The position numbers were made by a program, and so were the translations under genes. Of a DNA stretch of 64,000 bases, positions 29,488 to 42,490 are shown in pieces (position 1 is the first letter of the stretch; the number at the start of each line of letters is the position of its first letter). This DNA comes from Chrysomallon squamiferum (Eukaryota > Mollusca > Gastropoda > Neomphalida > Peltospiridae): positions 11,554,538-11,618,537 of the forward strand of contig CM022667.1 in assembly GCA_012295275.1 (NCBI GenBank), in the 5' to 3' direction. A model generated the notes under the pieces. It saw only the letters and a program-made list of their open reading frames with translations. It searched no databases and was not told the origin of the DNA.

Positions 29488-31180
29488 TTTTTTTTGTTGT
29501 CAGAAATCAGTGTGATCATCTACATTGGTAACCTCGGTGAAAACTGGGTTGACTACTCCATGAACCAAAACAGAAACTGTATCCTTAAATAAATACATGG
29601 TTGATGTGACAGTGAGGGCTAGATTTTTTAATTCTTACTTTTATTTTTATATGCTTTTGTTTTCATCCTATTTTGGTTTAAATTAATATCTGGAAAAAAT
29701 ATCTTAACCAAAAATAAAAATAAATGACTGTGAAGTCGTCGCGATAAAAATAAGTAATTACAAATCCCACTTCATCTACAGTAACAATTAAACTATTAAA
29801 GAACAGAAGGGGTAATAACTGAACAAAAATTGTATGAAGTCATTATCTCGATATAAATGGCTTTGACTTCTTTAACAAGGGTCACTTGAATTTCAAACGC
29901 CAATCAGGAATTGGAAGCAAAGTTCAGCATAACATCTACTTCACGTTAAATAAATAATTGACGGATACGAAGAAGATGACTATAAATATGGATATTTACA
30001 AATTTTCAACAATGGACTTTCTTTAAAACACTAATAATAAAAAAATTATCAACATGAACAAAATAAAACTATCGGCAGTATCAAACAAAGATTAACTGCT
30101 CCTGTACTAAAATTAATGCTTGTAAAACTGACGAAATAAAATAATGGCCTGCTTTGTAGGAAGCGATTATTACCCTCGGTTATTGAGCAGCAATTTTGTT
30201 TACGGTTATCTTTGTGACCTTGTGGTATCGTCTTTCGCTCACTATTCATTTCTAAATATTTGCACGTATATATCTATTCATAATGTTTTATTTTATCAGT
30301 ATTTCGTTATGTAACAAAATATGAACCAATCCGTTCAGAGCCATTAAATGTATTTATTGTGTCAACACTTAAAAACATCAAGAAAGTAACACTGAAACGT
30401 CAGTACTTTAAAACCAATAACGATTACACTTGTTCGTAATTAAATTTTAATTTCCTTTGTGTATTTATGTTTTTAAAAGTTTACTTAATGCTAATCCTCT
30501 CAGTTGCTATATATTGAATGAATCAATAAACAATTAAATCCATCGATATTGATTTACGTTACAAACATATTTCGTTGATCATTTGTAAACATTCATATCT
30601 GCAAATAATACAAAAACATTTTATTGTATGTCAGATATCAATTAGCGTTGACTGTTTTGAGGCGTTTGACAATGTTCTTATTAATACACCACCAAACACA
30701 TTGTCTAAAGCCGTGGGCCTGTGTTCGATTCTGTCTGCGTCTATTGGAAATATTATTAATATTTAATCCCAGCCAAATACAGAGACACACTGCCTAGTAC
30801 GAATTATTATATGGAAATTCGTTCACATCTGTAATACCTGTTTCCATATATTGATATCTGTGTCTGAGGATAGAGATAACATTTACAACGAAAATAATTA
30901 AACGATGTTGCAGAATTCTATCATTATAAAATCAGATCAAACCAAAGAGAAATTTAGTGTTCATTGTTTTCATTTTATTTTAATAATAATAATAATAATA
31001 ATGTATTAAAATCAAAATAATTTTGAAAAATCATATTATAAATGAATAACAATAAGGATGACAACATCAAGCATCCCACCACCGTAACGACGACAGCAAA
31101 CTACACTAAAAGCTGTTAAATTGCCAACACGAAACAGAAATAATAATAAGTCATTTAAAATAACAAACAAAAAGAAAAAA
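29488..31180. other. Spacer after gene 6 with signal-exon-less A relic 2
   Basis: Close copy of 20721-22420, including the relic near 30810-30850 where the A signal exon is deleted. Homology to the tandem unit stops near 31180, marking the right edge of the + strand array. Confidence 0.65.
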
Positions 31181-31904
31181 AAGAAAAAACTCAGTTAGTT
31201 TCAGGACTGAGTATAGTGTTAAAACCTGTTAAAACCAACAGAGAACGTGCGGGGCGACATGCAATGTTGTTGACATGAAAAATACTTTTGTGAAAAACTT
31301 GTGTGACTGTCACCAGAACAGACGAGTACATGTGACAAAACATCCAAACACACAACAAACATATTTAAAATTAAAAAAGACGAAATAAACACACAATGTA
31401 AAACTCCTGATATTCGTTTCTTGTCTAAGTTTAACACGCGATATTGTCTAAAGTTATTTTTCATATATATATATATATATATGGTTCCTCCCACTTGATC
31501 TAAACTGTTCCCATTTGGTCCTAAAGGAGAGGATTAAGTAGGTTTTGCCCACATGATCTGATGTTTAATGCTCATTTGACCTTGTGCGTCATCTCAAGTT
31601 GAATCAGGGATCTCTACACTAATGTAATGCTATGCTGTTTTAAGTAAAATCATAGTTACTTGTTAACCTGCTTTATGGATCCACCGATCTGATATTTCTT
31701 ACTTTGGAAAACAGAAATAATTAGTTTAATTAGCTTTACTATATTCCGCCTGCAATGTACTAGTCTTAATAAAAGTATAAATAACGGTAAAGGAACAACC
31801 ATAAACAACGCAGGGAAATTTAATAATATATATATATATATATATAATATATAGAATGTTTGACAACTGATTTTGAATAATTGTAACTGTAAATCACTAC
31901 TGGA
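31181..31904. other. Unannotated sequence between arrays
   Basis: No gene, paralogue or element recognised. It contains short (AT)n runs near 31460 and 31830. Confidence 0.5.
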
Positions 31905-32350
31905 AACGAATGCGCAACTTTTTTGTCTTCAATAAAGTTCGTTTTACAATTAACAGTATGGAAATGTTAAGGATAAATCATGTTTTGTTCTTCTTCTTGC
32001 TAGGTATTACTATTTATTATGGAAATATTGATAAATCATGTTTTGTTCTTCTTCTTGCTAGGTATTACAATATTGATTGTGTCAAACTGAAACATTAAAA
32101 AGTTTAATTTTCCCAGAGGAACAAATCTAGTCGTCTGTGAATATTTAATAAAATTTTGTCGCTTTGGATGATTAATTCTCAAACAAAATATTGTTTCAGC
32201 ATGTCACACATCGGTTATTTTTCGGGATCGATTGATTTTTTTATATCGAATTTTCTGTTTTCTGTTTAACCTTAGCCACAGCGGAATATGATACAAGGTT
32301 GAAAATATTTCTTTTTCCTTTGAGACCAGATGTCATCTCGGTGAGTGAGA
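31905..32350 (+). repeat. Dispersed repeat family R, copy 1
   Basis: Recurs inverted at 45690-46030 and 53190-53590. Shared words include TTAGCCACAGCGGAATATGA and GTCGTCTGTGAATATTTAAT (or close variants). This copy has an internal tandem duplication of about 60 bp (31959-32075). Class unknown; no open frame of note. Confidence 0.6.
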
Positions 32351-32470
32351 TTTTTATGGCCTGTGATATTTTGTATGACTTGTTCTTTTTTGACAAGTTT
32401 GACGTGTTTAACCATGTTTACATTCACATCAGGGTCAAAAGAACAAATCATAGGAACATTATTATTATTA

Positions 32471-32506
<36 letters not shown>

Positions 32507-33909
32507 TTATGTTAACTGATTCTTTTCTGTTTTTCTTTCTTACTGGTTATTACTTCTTTATTTGATTTCATTTATCTGTCTCAAGTGTAGTCTGCTGTAG
32601 TCGTGGTGGTGGTGGTGGTGGTGGTTGTGGTGGTGTTTTCCCATCTGTGAAGATATGTATAAAAAAGGTAACTTCAAATTATGAAATTTACTAAGATGCC
32701 TGATATTATGGTCCTTATTGTAAAAATTTATAATGTGACATTTTTTTTTTTTTTATTACTTTTATTCCTATGAGAAAATCTAATTTTTCTTTTGAATATA
32801 GTGTTGTTATTATTATTATTATTATTATTATTTTATCTTTCTTCACCCGTTAACATCTTGAATTATTGTAAATTTCCATATCTTTCCTTTCAGTATCTAT
32901 AAACAGATATGTTACTGAATCTTGTTAGCATGTTTGTTTTGTTTTGTTTGTTTGTTTTTTTTTTTTTTTTTTTGTTATTTTTTATATTTACTGCATGAAT
33001 CTTCAAATTCAAATCACTTTTAATGATGTGGTCAGAGATATTTAAAGCTAGCTAATGACGTCACACATCTGGAATTCTTTTCCCCTTTCTGTTTAAATGG
33101 TTGTCCTCGTTTTCCTTCAAGGAAAGTCAATTTTTGTCGTAGTACTGATCCGATAAAATGACTTCTAACAATATCAAACAGTGTAATCGAACAACAACGT
33201 TGCTGTAGTAGTGTAACCTATTCATGTGTTTAGCATCAATTTATTTATTTATTTATTTATTATAAATAATTTGTTTTTATTTATTCATTTTTTTTTCTTC
33301 TTTTTTCAGTTATTCACTATTCACACAAATTGGAAACTAAGAAACTTATGAACGGTTATCATTTTACAGAATGCGTTAAGTAAACTTGTATTCATTTTCA
33401 TACAGTGATCAGTAACTATTTACTACAGTAGTCAGACTTAGCTCACACAAACATCAGTGATGCACTCAGCTTGCTCGTCATTAAACACCAGTTTGTTCTA
33501 GAAACATGTTCTGACCGTTTATTGGAATTTCTTTCTTTCTTTGTGAAATGCTATGGCCCTGGTCGGGTATTTGGCTGTTGTAAAAGTATTCGTTAAAAGA
33601 AGCAAAAAGGACAAAAAAAAAAAAAGAACCAGAAGAATATAAAATTAAAACTAAGAATGAAAAAAAAATAGTCTTACCGTCACTGACGAATTTATTTGGT
33701 TACTAAAGTATACTTTCTATCTCTGATTTACCATACTTTTCGTTTTTTGTATGATTTCATAAGATCTGTTTCATAAGTAAAAATACTGGAACTTATCATT
33801 TAATATATTTAATTTTCCTTGAGACTTGTAACTAATCCTGCTCTTCATTTTTTTATTTTTAAAGAGATGATTCGTAGATTATGACGTTGAAACATCACGA
33901 TGATGTTGT

Positions 33910-33953
<44 letters not shown>

Positions 33954-34222
33954 ATGAACAGAAGGGAAATAGTAATTCTACAGTAGTCCAATAATAATTT
34001 ATTTTAATTAAGCTCAACATGACCAGTACCATTATCGACACGATCATTATAATAATCATAACTATCATCGTCATTTATAAATTACTGATTCATCAAGAAC
34101 TGAGTAAACTGATTTGTATTAGTTTTATTCACGACGACATCGCATTTGTATATGTTAATACAGAAAACAAATGGTTTCTCACAATGTAGAAAATCACCCT
34201 GGTTTCTCACAAATGTAGAAAA
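32351..34222. other. Intergenic, simple repeats only
   Basis: Contains (ATT)n near 32461-32505, (GGT)n near 32602-32625, (GCT)n/(GAT)n near 33908-33957. No gene seen. Confidence 0.6.
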
Positions 34223-34543
34223 TCACACTGGTTTCTCACAAATGTAATTTAGTCTTCGGGAACAGGCGACATCATGCCATGTGTTCGCCGGAAAATATAA
34301 AAGAACACAGTCCTCATAGGAACCAATATAGTCCGGTTCACCTTTTCCTCAGTTGACAAACACTGCTTCAACTCCGTTTTCCCAAACAAACACGTATTCT
34401 GTAACTAGATCCGATAGTCCGATGTACAGACGCCGTCCTGTATCTGTTTAATGACAAAATTTTTATAAAAGAATAACAATACAATAACAACAACAACAAC
34501 AATAATATAATAATAATGTGATGATAATAATAACAAACAAAAA

Positions 34544-34598
<55 letters not shown>

Positions 34599-34801
34599 AT
34601 AATAATAATAATAATAATAACAATAACAATAATAATTTTAAAGATAATGTTTTATTTACAACTGCAAATAGATATTCTATATGTGGTACAAGATTATTTC
34701 AGTAATAGTAGTAATAATAGTTGTATACCAGTATTTAAGTTCCTACCGATGTCTGTTTGGATGTAGTCACCAACAGCTGTGTTTTTCTCTTCTGAGTCCA
34801 G
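34223..34801 (-). pseudogene. Broken subtype B lectin tail
   Basis: On the minus strand a CTLD second-half exon (34443 to 34223) is full length at 221 nt but has TGA where every paralogue has the conserved Trp codon of NWG (34349-34351) and PA where others have PW. Upstream, only the last 55 bases of the CTLD first-half exon survive (34747-34801); the rest is replaced by sequence homologous to the 3' flank of gene 2 (near 14880). The stop codon end is duplicated in tandem at 34160-34225. No PAN or signal exon is present. Confidence 0.8.
34547..34597. repeat. (CTA)n microsatellite
   Basis: CTA run in the intron of the broken B tail, followed by AAT repeats. Confidence 0.9.
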
Positions 34802-35489
34802 TTTTGTATTTGATGTTGTTCTACTCCTTATTTTGTTTTAAGGGCTTTTTTTTTTTTTTTTTTTTTGTTAGTTTGTTGGGAATATTATCATTTTTATTAT
34901 TAATTTATTTATTTACTTATTTATTTAGTTTGTTTACTTCCTTAATTCTTTTTTTAAATTTTTCCTTATTTTGAACATGGTGTGAGATTCATCTGTTTTC
35001 AAGTATTAACATTTCAGTGCTGCTTTGCGACATAATAAATACGTTCATTTGCTTTGAAAGCATCAGTTCGTAGTCTGTAATATGATACTGATAAAACAAA
35101 ACACTCTGCCCATGGAGATACATGTCAAAATGCTGACGGCATTTAGGCGCCCTAGTTAAAACGTTTTTCAGAAATGGCGAATTCCCAGTTTGTTACATTT
35201 ATTCTTGAACAACATCTTCTTTTCATTTTTATTTCATCAGATCCTGTTGAGGATTATGACAAGGAAACAGGGAGGAGTTAGTCTACAGTACACAGTACAA
35301 TATAATTTAATTAAGATGGTCATGACCATTGTCATTATCGACACGTTCATTAAATCATAATCGTCATCGACATCGTTGTCATTTATAAATAACTGATTTG
35401 TCAAGTATTATGAATTGAGGAAACTGATTTTGAATTTGCATTTGTTTATGATAATACAGAAAACAATCGGTTTCTGACAGTGTAGAAAA

Positions 35490-35751
35490 TCACACTGGTT
35501 TCTCACAAATGTAATTTTGACTTCGGGAACATTCGACATCATGCCATGTGTTCCAAGGAAACAATAAGATAACACAGTCCTCGTTGAAACCAGAAGTATT
35601 AGGTTCACCTGTTCCCCAGTTGAGAAACACTGCCCGAACTCCGTTTTCCCAAACAAACACACCTTCTTTAACTAGATCCGATAATCCGATGTACAAACCC
35701 CGTTCTGTTTCTGTTTAATGATAAAAACAAAATCATTAAAAGAATAACAAT

Positions 35752-35783
<32 letters not shown>

Positions 35784-36138
35784 AATAATTATATTAATAA
35801 TAATAATTTTAAAGCTAATATTTTATTTACAACTGCAAAGAGATATTCTATATGTAGTATAAGATTATTTAAGTTCCTACCTGTATTATTTTGGATGTAG
35901 TCACCAACAGCTGTGTTTTTCTCTTCTGAGTCCAGTACAATCAGTCTTGAACCTATCTGACTGCAGGCGTCACGTGCTTGAGAAAATGTTTTCTTTTCCG
36001 CAAAAGCCTTCATACACAGATGCACTTCGTCCAAGTACACAAACCCGTCTTCTACTGGACATGAACCTGTGAGAATAAAACAGTTAATTTCTTTCTTTCC
36101 AAACAACTAATTGATTTATTATTATTATTATTATTATT

Positions 36139-36228
<90 letters not shown>

Positions 36229-36858
36229 GTTATTATCATCATCGTTATTGTTATATGTTTATGCAATTTTATGTATGTACTAACAAAGAAAAAAATAAAA
36301 GTATCTTGCCTGCACTAAGGTAGAAGTAGTTCCAGCCAGGTGATTTAGAGTAACTGCTGTAATTTGAAAATCTCAAGGAATGGAGTCGACAAACACCACG
36401 CACATTGTATGAAAACGATTTACAGAAAGAGTTATCGATACATCGTTTCCGACAAACTACCGAGCTTGTAATTCCAGCTTGAGAAGATAGCAGCTTATCG
36501 TTCACCTCGACATCGTTAAACTTTATATTTCTAATCCACATAGATAAACGGTTGCACCTACAATAATAAAACATCAGTTAAAAAAGAATATATGTATTTT
36601 TATAATCAAAACAGAGATTGATATCCTAATTTTAACAAGTTATTTCTATTCCCAGATCTTTATGAGTAAAAAACCCAACAACAACAAAAAAACAACAAAA
36701 AAAAGCAAAAACATTGAAAAACAAGAACAAAAACAAAATCAAAATACTGAGTGAAACTTGACAACAATGGGTAGATGATGTGCACAGCAAGCTTACAATG
36801 TGAAATTTAACAATCATTGTTGATGATGATGATGATGATGATGATGATGAGAAAAAAG

Positions 36859-36956
<98 letters not shown>

Positions 36957-37037
36957 AATGTATACATACCTTTCTGCAGTTTTGCAACACAAGAGAACAG
37001 CCAAAACCCAGATTCCTTTAATGAGAAAGGTTTTCAT
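35490..37037 (-). CDS. Secreted PAN/apple + C-type lectin protein, subtype B, inverted (gene 7)
   Basis: Minus-strand exons 36970-37037, 36310-36557, 35881-36066 and 35490-35710 (723 nt, 240 residues); phases 2, 1, 1. The signal starts MKTFLIKGIWVLAVLLCC. The PAN-like exon has five Cys but with changed context (CRKRC). The CTLD has six Cys, YIGLSD, EPN with loop TSGFN, and WHD. The PAN exon donor is GC rather than GT (CAG/GCAAGA), a good match to the known minor GC-AG class. Intron 1 contains the usual repeat, CT on this strand of the sequence. A second signal exon lies 450 bp further upstream (37490-37557). Confidence 0.85.
36117..36240. repeat. (ATT)/(ATC) microsatellite in gene 7 intron
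   Basis: ATT, then ATC, then ATT runs between the PAN and CTLD exons of gene 7. Confidence 0.9.
36860..36951. repeat. (CT)n microsatellite in intron 1 of gene 7
   Basis: Reverse-strand equivalent of the (GA)n after B signal exons. Confidence 0.95.
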
Positions 37038-37489
37038 TTTTGCTCTTAACTTTTTGCTGTTAAATTTACAACTGTCAGTTAACCTTAATAAAACAAACGA
37101 AACTAACTGAAACTTAGGCTAATCGTGAATCAAATATGAGTTCAGAATTTAACAAAAACGTGGAATTAATCTGAATGAATGGGAAGAAAAAAAACGAGAT
37201 GAAAAATGTCAAGGGAATTATATTTGTACTCGAATAAATTTACTTTAATTTTTTATGACTACATTCACAGCCATAACAACAGAATAAGTCATTATTGCAC
37301 AAATTTCAAATGAACATATTTAATTTGTAATTAAACACAGACACATGTAGATGTTTACAAAATCAATGAGTCGATGTGAACCGACATTTGGTTTCACACG
37401 ACTCATTTGCGTTGATATCAGCGTGAGTGACGTTATTGTAATGATTATAGTATCTAATTTCGTTTTTCTTATGTAATATTTATACGTAC

Positions 37490-37557
37490 ATTTCTGCGCT
37501 GTTATAGCACACGAGGAGACCCAAAACCCAGATTCCTTTCATGAGAAACGTTTTCAT
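37490..37557 (-). CDS. Second subtype B signal exon upstream of gene 7
   Basis: A complete 68-nt minus-strand exon starting MKTFLMKGIWVLGLLVC, with its own B-type 5' flank. Its last two bases are AT instead of AG before GTACGT, so splicing to the PAN exon at 36557 would stay in frame but give Met instead of the invariant Arg. No PAN exon lies between it and 37037. It may be an alternative first exon for gene 7 or a solo duplicate left by recombination. Confidence 0.5.
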
Positions 37558-39264
37558 CTTAGTTGTTAACTTTTCTACTTACAGCTGTCAGTTCAGTTCA
37601 TATAACAAATGAAACCACATGAAACTCGGGCTAATAATGAGTAACAATTATGAGTTCTAATAGCAGCTAGAACAACTAAAACTTTTAGAAACTAAATTTA
37701 GTAAAAACGTGGAATTAAACTGATTGAATGGGAAAAAAATAACGACATAAAAAAATGTCAATAGAACTGCGTTATACTCTAACGAATTTAGTTTAATTTT
37801 TTACATTCGAAACCATTTGATGGTAACTGATAATCAGTAAATGTAAGTACGAAACAGATCATCATGATAGCAAATGACGTCGACTAAAACGACATCTACA
37901 TCAGAGACAGCACCAACAACAACTGCAATACGCACAACTTCGTTGTCATGATATCTATGATTATGTCTAGCATTTATATTAATTTTGATACTTACTAAAT
38001 ACATTTTTTGTTTTGTTTTACTTGTATTGCATGGTACTGTTACAACTACAGATATTTTAATAAACAACAGACCATGTCAAAGTTTGGAAGTTAATTCAGA
38101 GAGAGGTGTAAATGTATACAAAATCAATAAATCGATGAAAACCGATATTTGATTTGACAGCAGTCAGTTGCGTCAAATGAGATTCTATTATTATTATTTT
38201 TTTTTTGTTTCTTTTTGATGAGTTTTATTTTTAACTATTATTCTTCTGTTTTACTTTTTTCTCTTTTTTTTTTCTCGTGTTTGTTGTTTCAGCTATATTT
38301 ATTTAATTTAATTTGCTGTAGTGTCGTTTGTTGTTAAGGTTGCTGTTGTCTTATTTTGGTTGTGTTTTGTTTCCTGTCAAGATTCAGAAATTTCTTGGAT
38401 GCCTGCTTAAATAAATAAATACTTTTTTTTTTTAAATACGTATTCCCTGCTGGACATGAATGATATGCAGGTTGTTGATGTTATTGTTAATCATACAGAA
38501 TGGGATTTTTCTTTCATATATACTTTTATTCTTGCATAAGAAAATATAATGTTTCCTTTAAATATGTATTTCTAGTAGTATTACTATTACTATTAGTAGC
38601 AGTGGTTGTTGTTGTGGTTGCTGTTGTTGTTGTAATTGTTGTAGAAGAAAGAACCCATTAGAAGACAGGTTTCAGTATTTTATCCGGGAAATCGACGTGA
38701 TAACTTCTGAGAATATTTCTGATAGAATTATTATTTTACCATCCTTGTTTTGTTTTTTCTTTTGTTTGTTCTTGATTTTTTGTTGTTGTTGTTGATGTTG
38801 TTTGTTTTTGTTTGTGTGTCTTTTCTTTTTGTTGTTTTGTTCTTGTTGTTATTCTCTTGTTCCTTTCTTTATTTCTTTTTTTTTTCTTTTCTTTTCCGGG
38901 GGTATTTGTTTTATTCTTTGTTTTATTGTAAATCGAATTTTTTGTGTTTTAGTAGTGCAGAAACACTGAACATGTTATTAATTAATTGTTGCTTTTGAAC
39001 TACAACTATTCTTGCTCCGAATTTTTAATTCATGAAATGCTCTTGACAATCAAACATTTTGATGATGCAATGAGTAACTCTGTTTTAACCAACTATTTTA
39101 TTTTAACAAACAATAATCATAACCATCGGGATCATCATAATAGTCATGTTTGTCGTCAGAATTTGTAAATTACTGATTCATTAAAGATTAAAACAAATAA
39201 ATGAACTGATTTTGTTAGTTTCATCTGTAACAAGTATCAGATTTGTTTTCAATAATACAGAAAA
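37558..39264. other. Inverted copy of the A-to-B spacer
   Basis: Reverse-complement counterpart of about 9.6-11.8 kb: shared landmarks are GCCTGCTTAAATAAATAAATA near 38400 and its complement near 10965. No gene seen. Confidence 0.65.
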
Positions 39265-39599
39265 TCACATTGGTTTCTCACAAATGTAATTGCCTCTTGT
39301 AGAACATGTGTTCCACGGAATACGTAACATTACACAGTCTTCGTTAGCGTTACTATTGCGAGGTTCGCCTGCTCCCCAGTTGAAAAACACTGCCTGAACT
39401 CCGTTCTCCCAAACATACACGTCTTCTGTAACTTCATCCGTCAGTCCGATGTACAAATATGTATCTGTGTCTGAATAATAACAACAACAACAGAAATAAT
39501 AAAAATACCAAAGACGACAAAAACAAAGACGACAACAATGACAATGACGATGATGATGATGATGATGATGATTATATTAATAACAATAACAATAATATT

Positions 39600-39626
39600 A
39601 ACAACAACAACAACAACAACAACAAC

Positions 39627-39662
<36 letters not shown>
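39600..39662. repeat. (AAC)n/(AAT)n microsatellite
   Basis: AAC run passing into AAT run next to the broken A locus. Confidence 0.9.
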
Positions 39663-39666
<4 letters not shown>

Positions 39667-40079
39667 TAATAATTAAATATGTAAAATGCATTATCTATAT
39701 TAAGGTGGAATTATTTCCAGCCAGATGGTTTGGCAAACAGAGCAACATTTTACTGATAAGAAGCAATAAAACAATAATGACAGCAACAGCAACAACAACA
39801 ACTAGATAAGCAACTTCAGAAAAACACAACAACAAGAACAACAATAAAAAAAAAAAAAAAAATAGATACTCAAATATATGACGCAAAATAATAATAAAGA
39901 GAAAGATAGTGATAATAATAACAACAACAACAACAACAACAACAACACAAGCAACAACAACAACACAAGGACCAACACAACCAAAAAAACAAGAAACAGA
40001 AACAATTTGATATATCATATGGCATCTAACAACAAAGTGTTTACCACACTAACTAATTTTGATGTTTAATTTTTAAACG

Positions 40080-40760
40080 TTTAATGAAACGTGTTTTTCT
40101 TGCGTGCATGTGACGACAGTAGGATATATCATAAATAAATAACTGAAAAAGGATACGTAACAACAAAAGCTACTAAATCGATAATAGGGCGGATACAAGA
40201 TTACTTAAGAGGGGAGGTACATGATATGGTGGTTAATTCTGATGTTTCAATATAAAGAAATAAATAACTGTGGCTTGGAAAAATATTGAAAGCTCAACTT
40301 TGGCTGGAAATGGAAATGGAAATGTTCTAACAGAGTAAGCTATGTCAGCGCTGTGTTTAAGTATAATTTTAAAAAGCTACAGTTTAGCGTGTCAGTGAAA
40401 TGGTCTCTAATATTTTCAGTTCAGTTATTATACTTGTATTATTCTCGGTTAAAACTTGTAAGTTCTCACTGAAGTTTACAAAGCTTACAACTTTTTTCAC
40501 GTAAGTCTAACCCTGGCCCTGCATGTGTTTCATTATAAAGCCACGCATATTCATTGTTTGGCAAACATTTGAGTTTGAAGTCTGAAAACATTCATTGACA
40601 ACAAAGAGTAGTAATATGACCTGTCAGAGAATTATCGAATTGTATTACTTAGTACGTGAGAAGTGTACGCAAACTCGATGAAAAATTTAACAAATTCTTC
40701 TAGTAGGGAATAAACAAGTAGTTGTTATAGATTTTCCTGCCCAAAGGAATAAACAGGTTT
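40080..40760 (+). repeat. Inverted-repeat arm, left copy
   Basis: Reverse complement of about 47010-47690, high similarity over several hundred bases (for example GTGGCTTGGAAAAATATTGA and GCTACAGTTTAGCGTG). The two arms flank gene 9 and the right-hand repeats. Class unknown. Confidence 0.65.
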
Positions 40761-42490
40761 CTGTCGCATTTGTCAGTGCTGCTGGTTGTTGCATGTTTTA
40801 CGTGCATGGTGGTTCATTCCTTAGAGAACCTGGATATAACAGATCCCAGGATCAACTCTCCGCATCGGCCCCTATTGATTATTTCTTTCTCAGCAAGATA
40901 ATAATAATAAAATATCCTTGGTTGCTAATCAAAAAGGTTTCCTCAAACATATGACAAATAAAAAATAATAATAATAAAAAATAAAGAATAAATAAATAAA
41001 AAATAAATAAAAAACAAAAAACATAAGAAAATAATAAATATATAAGTAATAAATAACAATTAAATTAAAAAAAAAAAGATAGATAGATAGATAGATAAAT
41101 AAATAAATAAACAAATAAATAAATAAATATTAATAACAGCGATAACGAATGAATAACGATGATGATGCTAATAATGATGATGCAATACTAATAAGTGTTA
41201 TATTATAAATTAACAAATAGTACGAACGAATAAACAGTCAAAAATAAAAAAAAAATACATAAATAAATAAAATAGTTTATTTGCTTTTACTTTATTCAAG
41301 AAATAAGAAGTCAGTTTCACAGCGGTTTTCCACAAATTTTCTTTTCTGATATAACGGGACTAACGTCGACTCATATTTTGCTTTTTTGTGATTAGTTTTA
41401 CACAATCTTCCACGTCCAGGTTTGTGCTTATTTTGTTTTCCATTTTTCAAACTGGACGTGTTCACTACTCTTTCAAACAAAACTGTTTTCCATCTTTTTA
41501 TCTTAGACCTATATAAAGAAAACCCTATCGTACTTAAAAAAGAAAAAGAAGTAATAGTTGTAGTATTAGATTAGTAGCAGCACTAGTAGTAGTAGTTGTT
41601 TAAGTTACTACTAGTAGTAGCAGTAGTGGTCGGAGTGGTACTAATGGAATAACACTGCTGTAAAGTAGATGAAGTAGTAGTAGTTGTAGATAAATATTTA
41701 TGTTTCTATTTCTGTCTATATTTTCCTTAATGTAATCACCAACAGCTGCGTTTTTTTTCTTCTGTGTCCAGTACAATCAGTCTTGAACCTATCTGACTGG
41801 AGGCGACACGTGCTGAAGACAATATTTTTTCATCGATGAACAATTAGAAACATAGACTGAGTTTATATAAACCAGTCTTTCCATTGGAGAGAAACCTGAC
41901 AATTTAATAACAATGTTCAGTTGTTCTTAATTATATTTTATATTCTGTCAAAATGCAACATTTAAGCAATCAATATGAAGAATATTTTCTATATATTTGA
42001 CGAATTAATATATTATACATGTTATGTGTGTTTGACAAGTCAGTACATTGCATATATTGTATTTGGTTTAAAAGGTATTATATCATTCGCTGCTACTTTA
42101 TAATTTACTTCATATAATTCAGGATAATACTTGCCTGAAAACGCTATAAACTTAATAAGATAGAAATCATATGGAGGTATATCATGAAAACAAAAAAAAA
42201 ACACAGAAAAAGTAACCCGTCAATATGAAATATTTACATAGATACATTCATACGTGCGTAGGTTCATACGTCAAACATACATGCTGGTTTAAAAAATAAG
42301 TAGATGTAAAATGAGTTAAGACTTAAGTTGTGCATTAAAAATTAAAGACACTGTAGCAACGTTTCATGTTAAATCGATGTGAATCGATGCACTGCTTGGG
42401 GATATTTTGACTTACAATGAGTTCAAACATTGATATTTATTACGACCTGTTCACTTCGTCGTTTTCTTCACTAAAATTTATTTGGACAAA

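Larger units (their letters stand above)
39265..41895 (-). pseudogene. Broken subtype A lectin locus (gene 8)
   Basis: Minus-strand fragments. The CTLD first-half exon (41716-41895) has frameshifts, loses a Cys (TGT to TCT) and its donor reads GA instead of GT. The CTLD second-half exon (39265-39470) is open but 15 nt short, removing the five residues that carry the WND-position Trp and Asp, and EPN reads EPR. A PAN exon scrap (39695-39734) with an in-frame stop lies between them, out of the normal order. No signal exon was found. Between fragments lie AAC/AAT repeats and part of a dispersed repeat. The locus cannot make the normal protein. Confidence 0.75.

Noticed and set aside
40740-40880. 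Possible tRNA-derived SINE (ACAGATCCCAGGATCAACTC)
   Set aside because: Some resemblance to a T-arm-like box, but no A box at proper spacing and no second copy seen.
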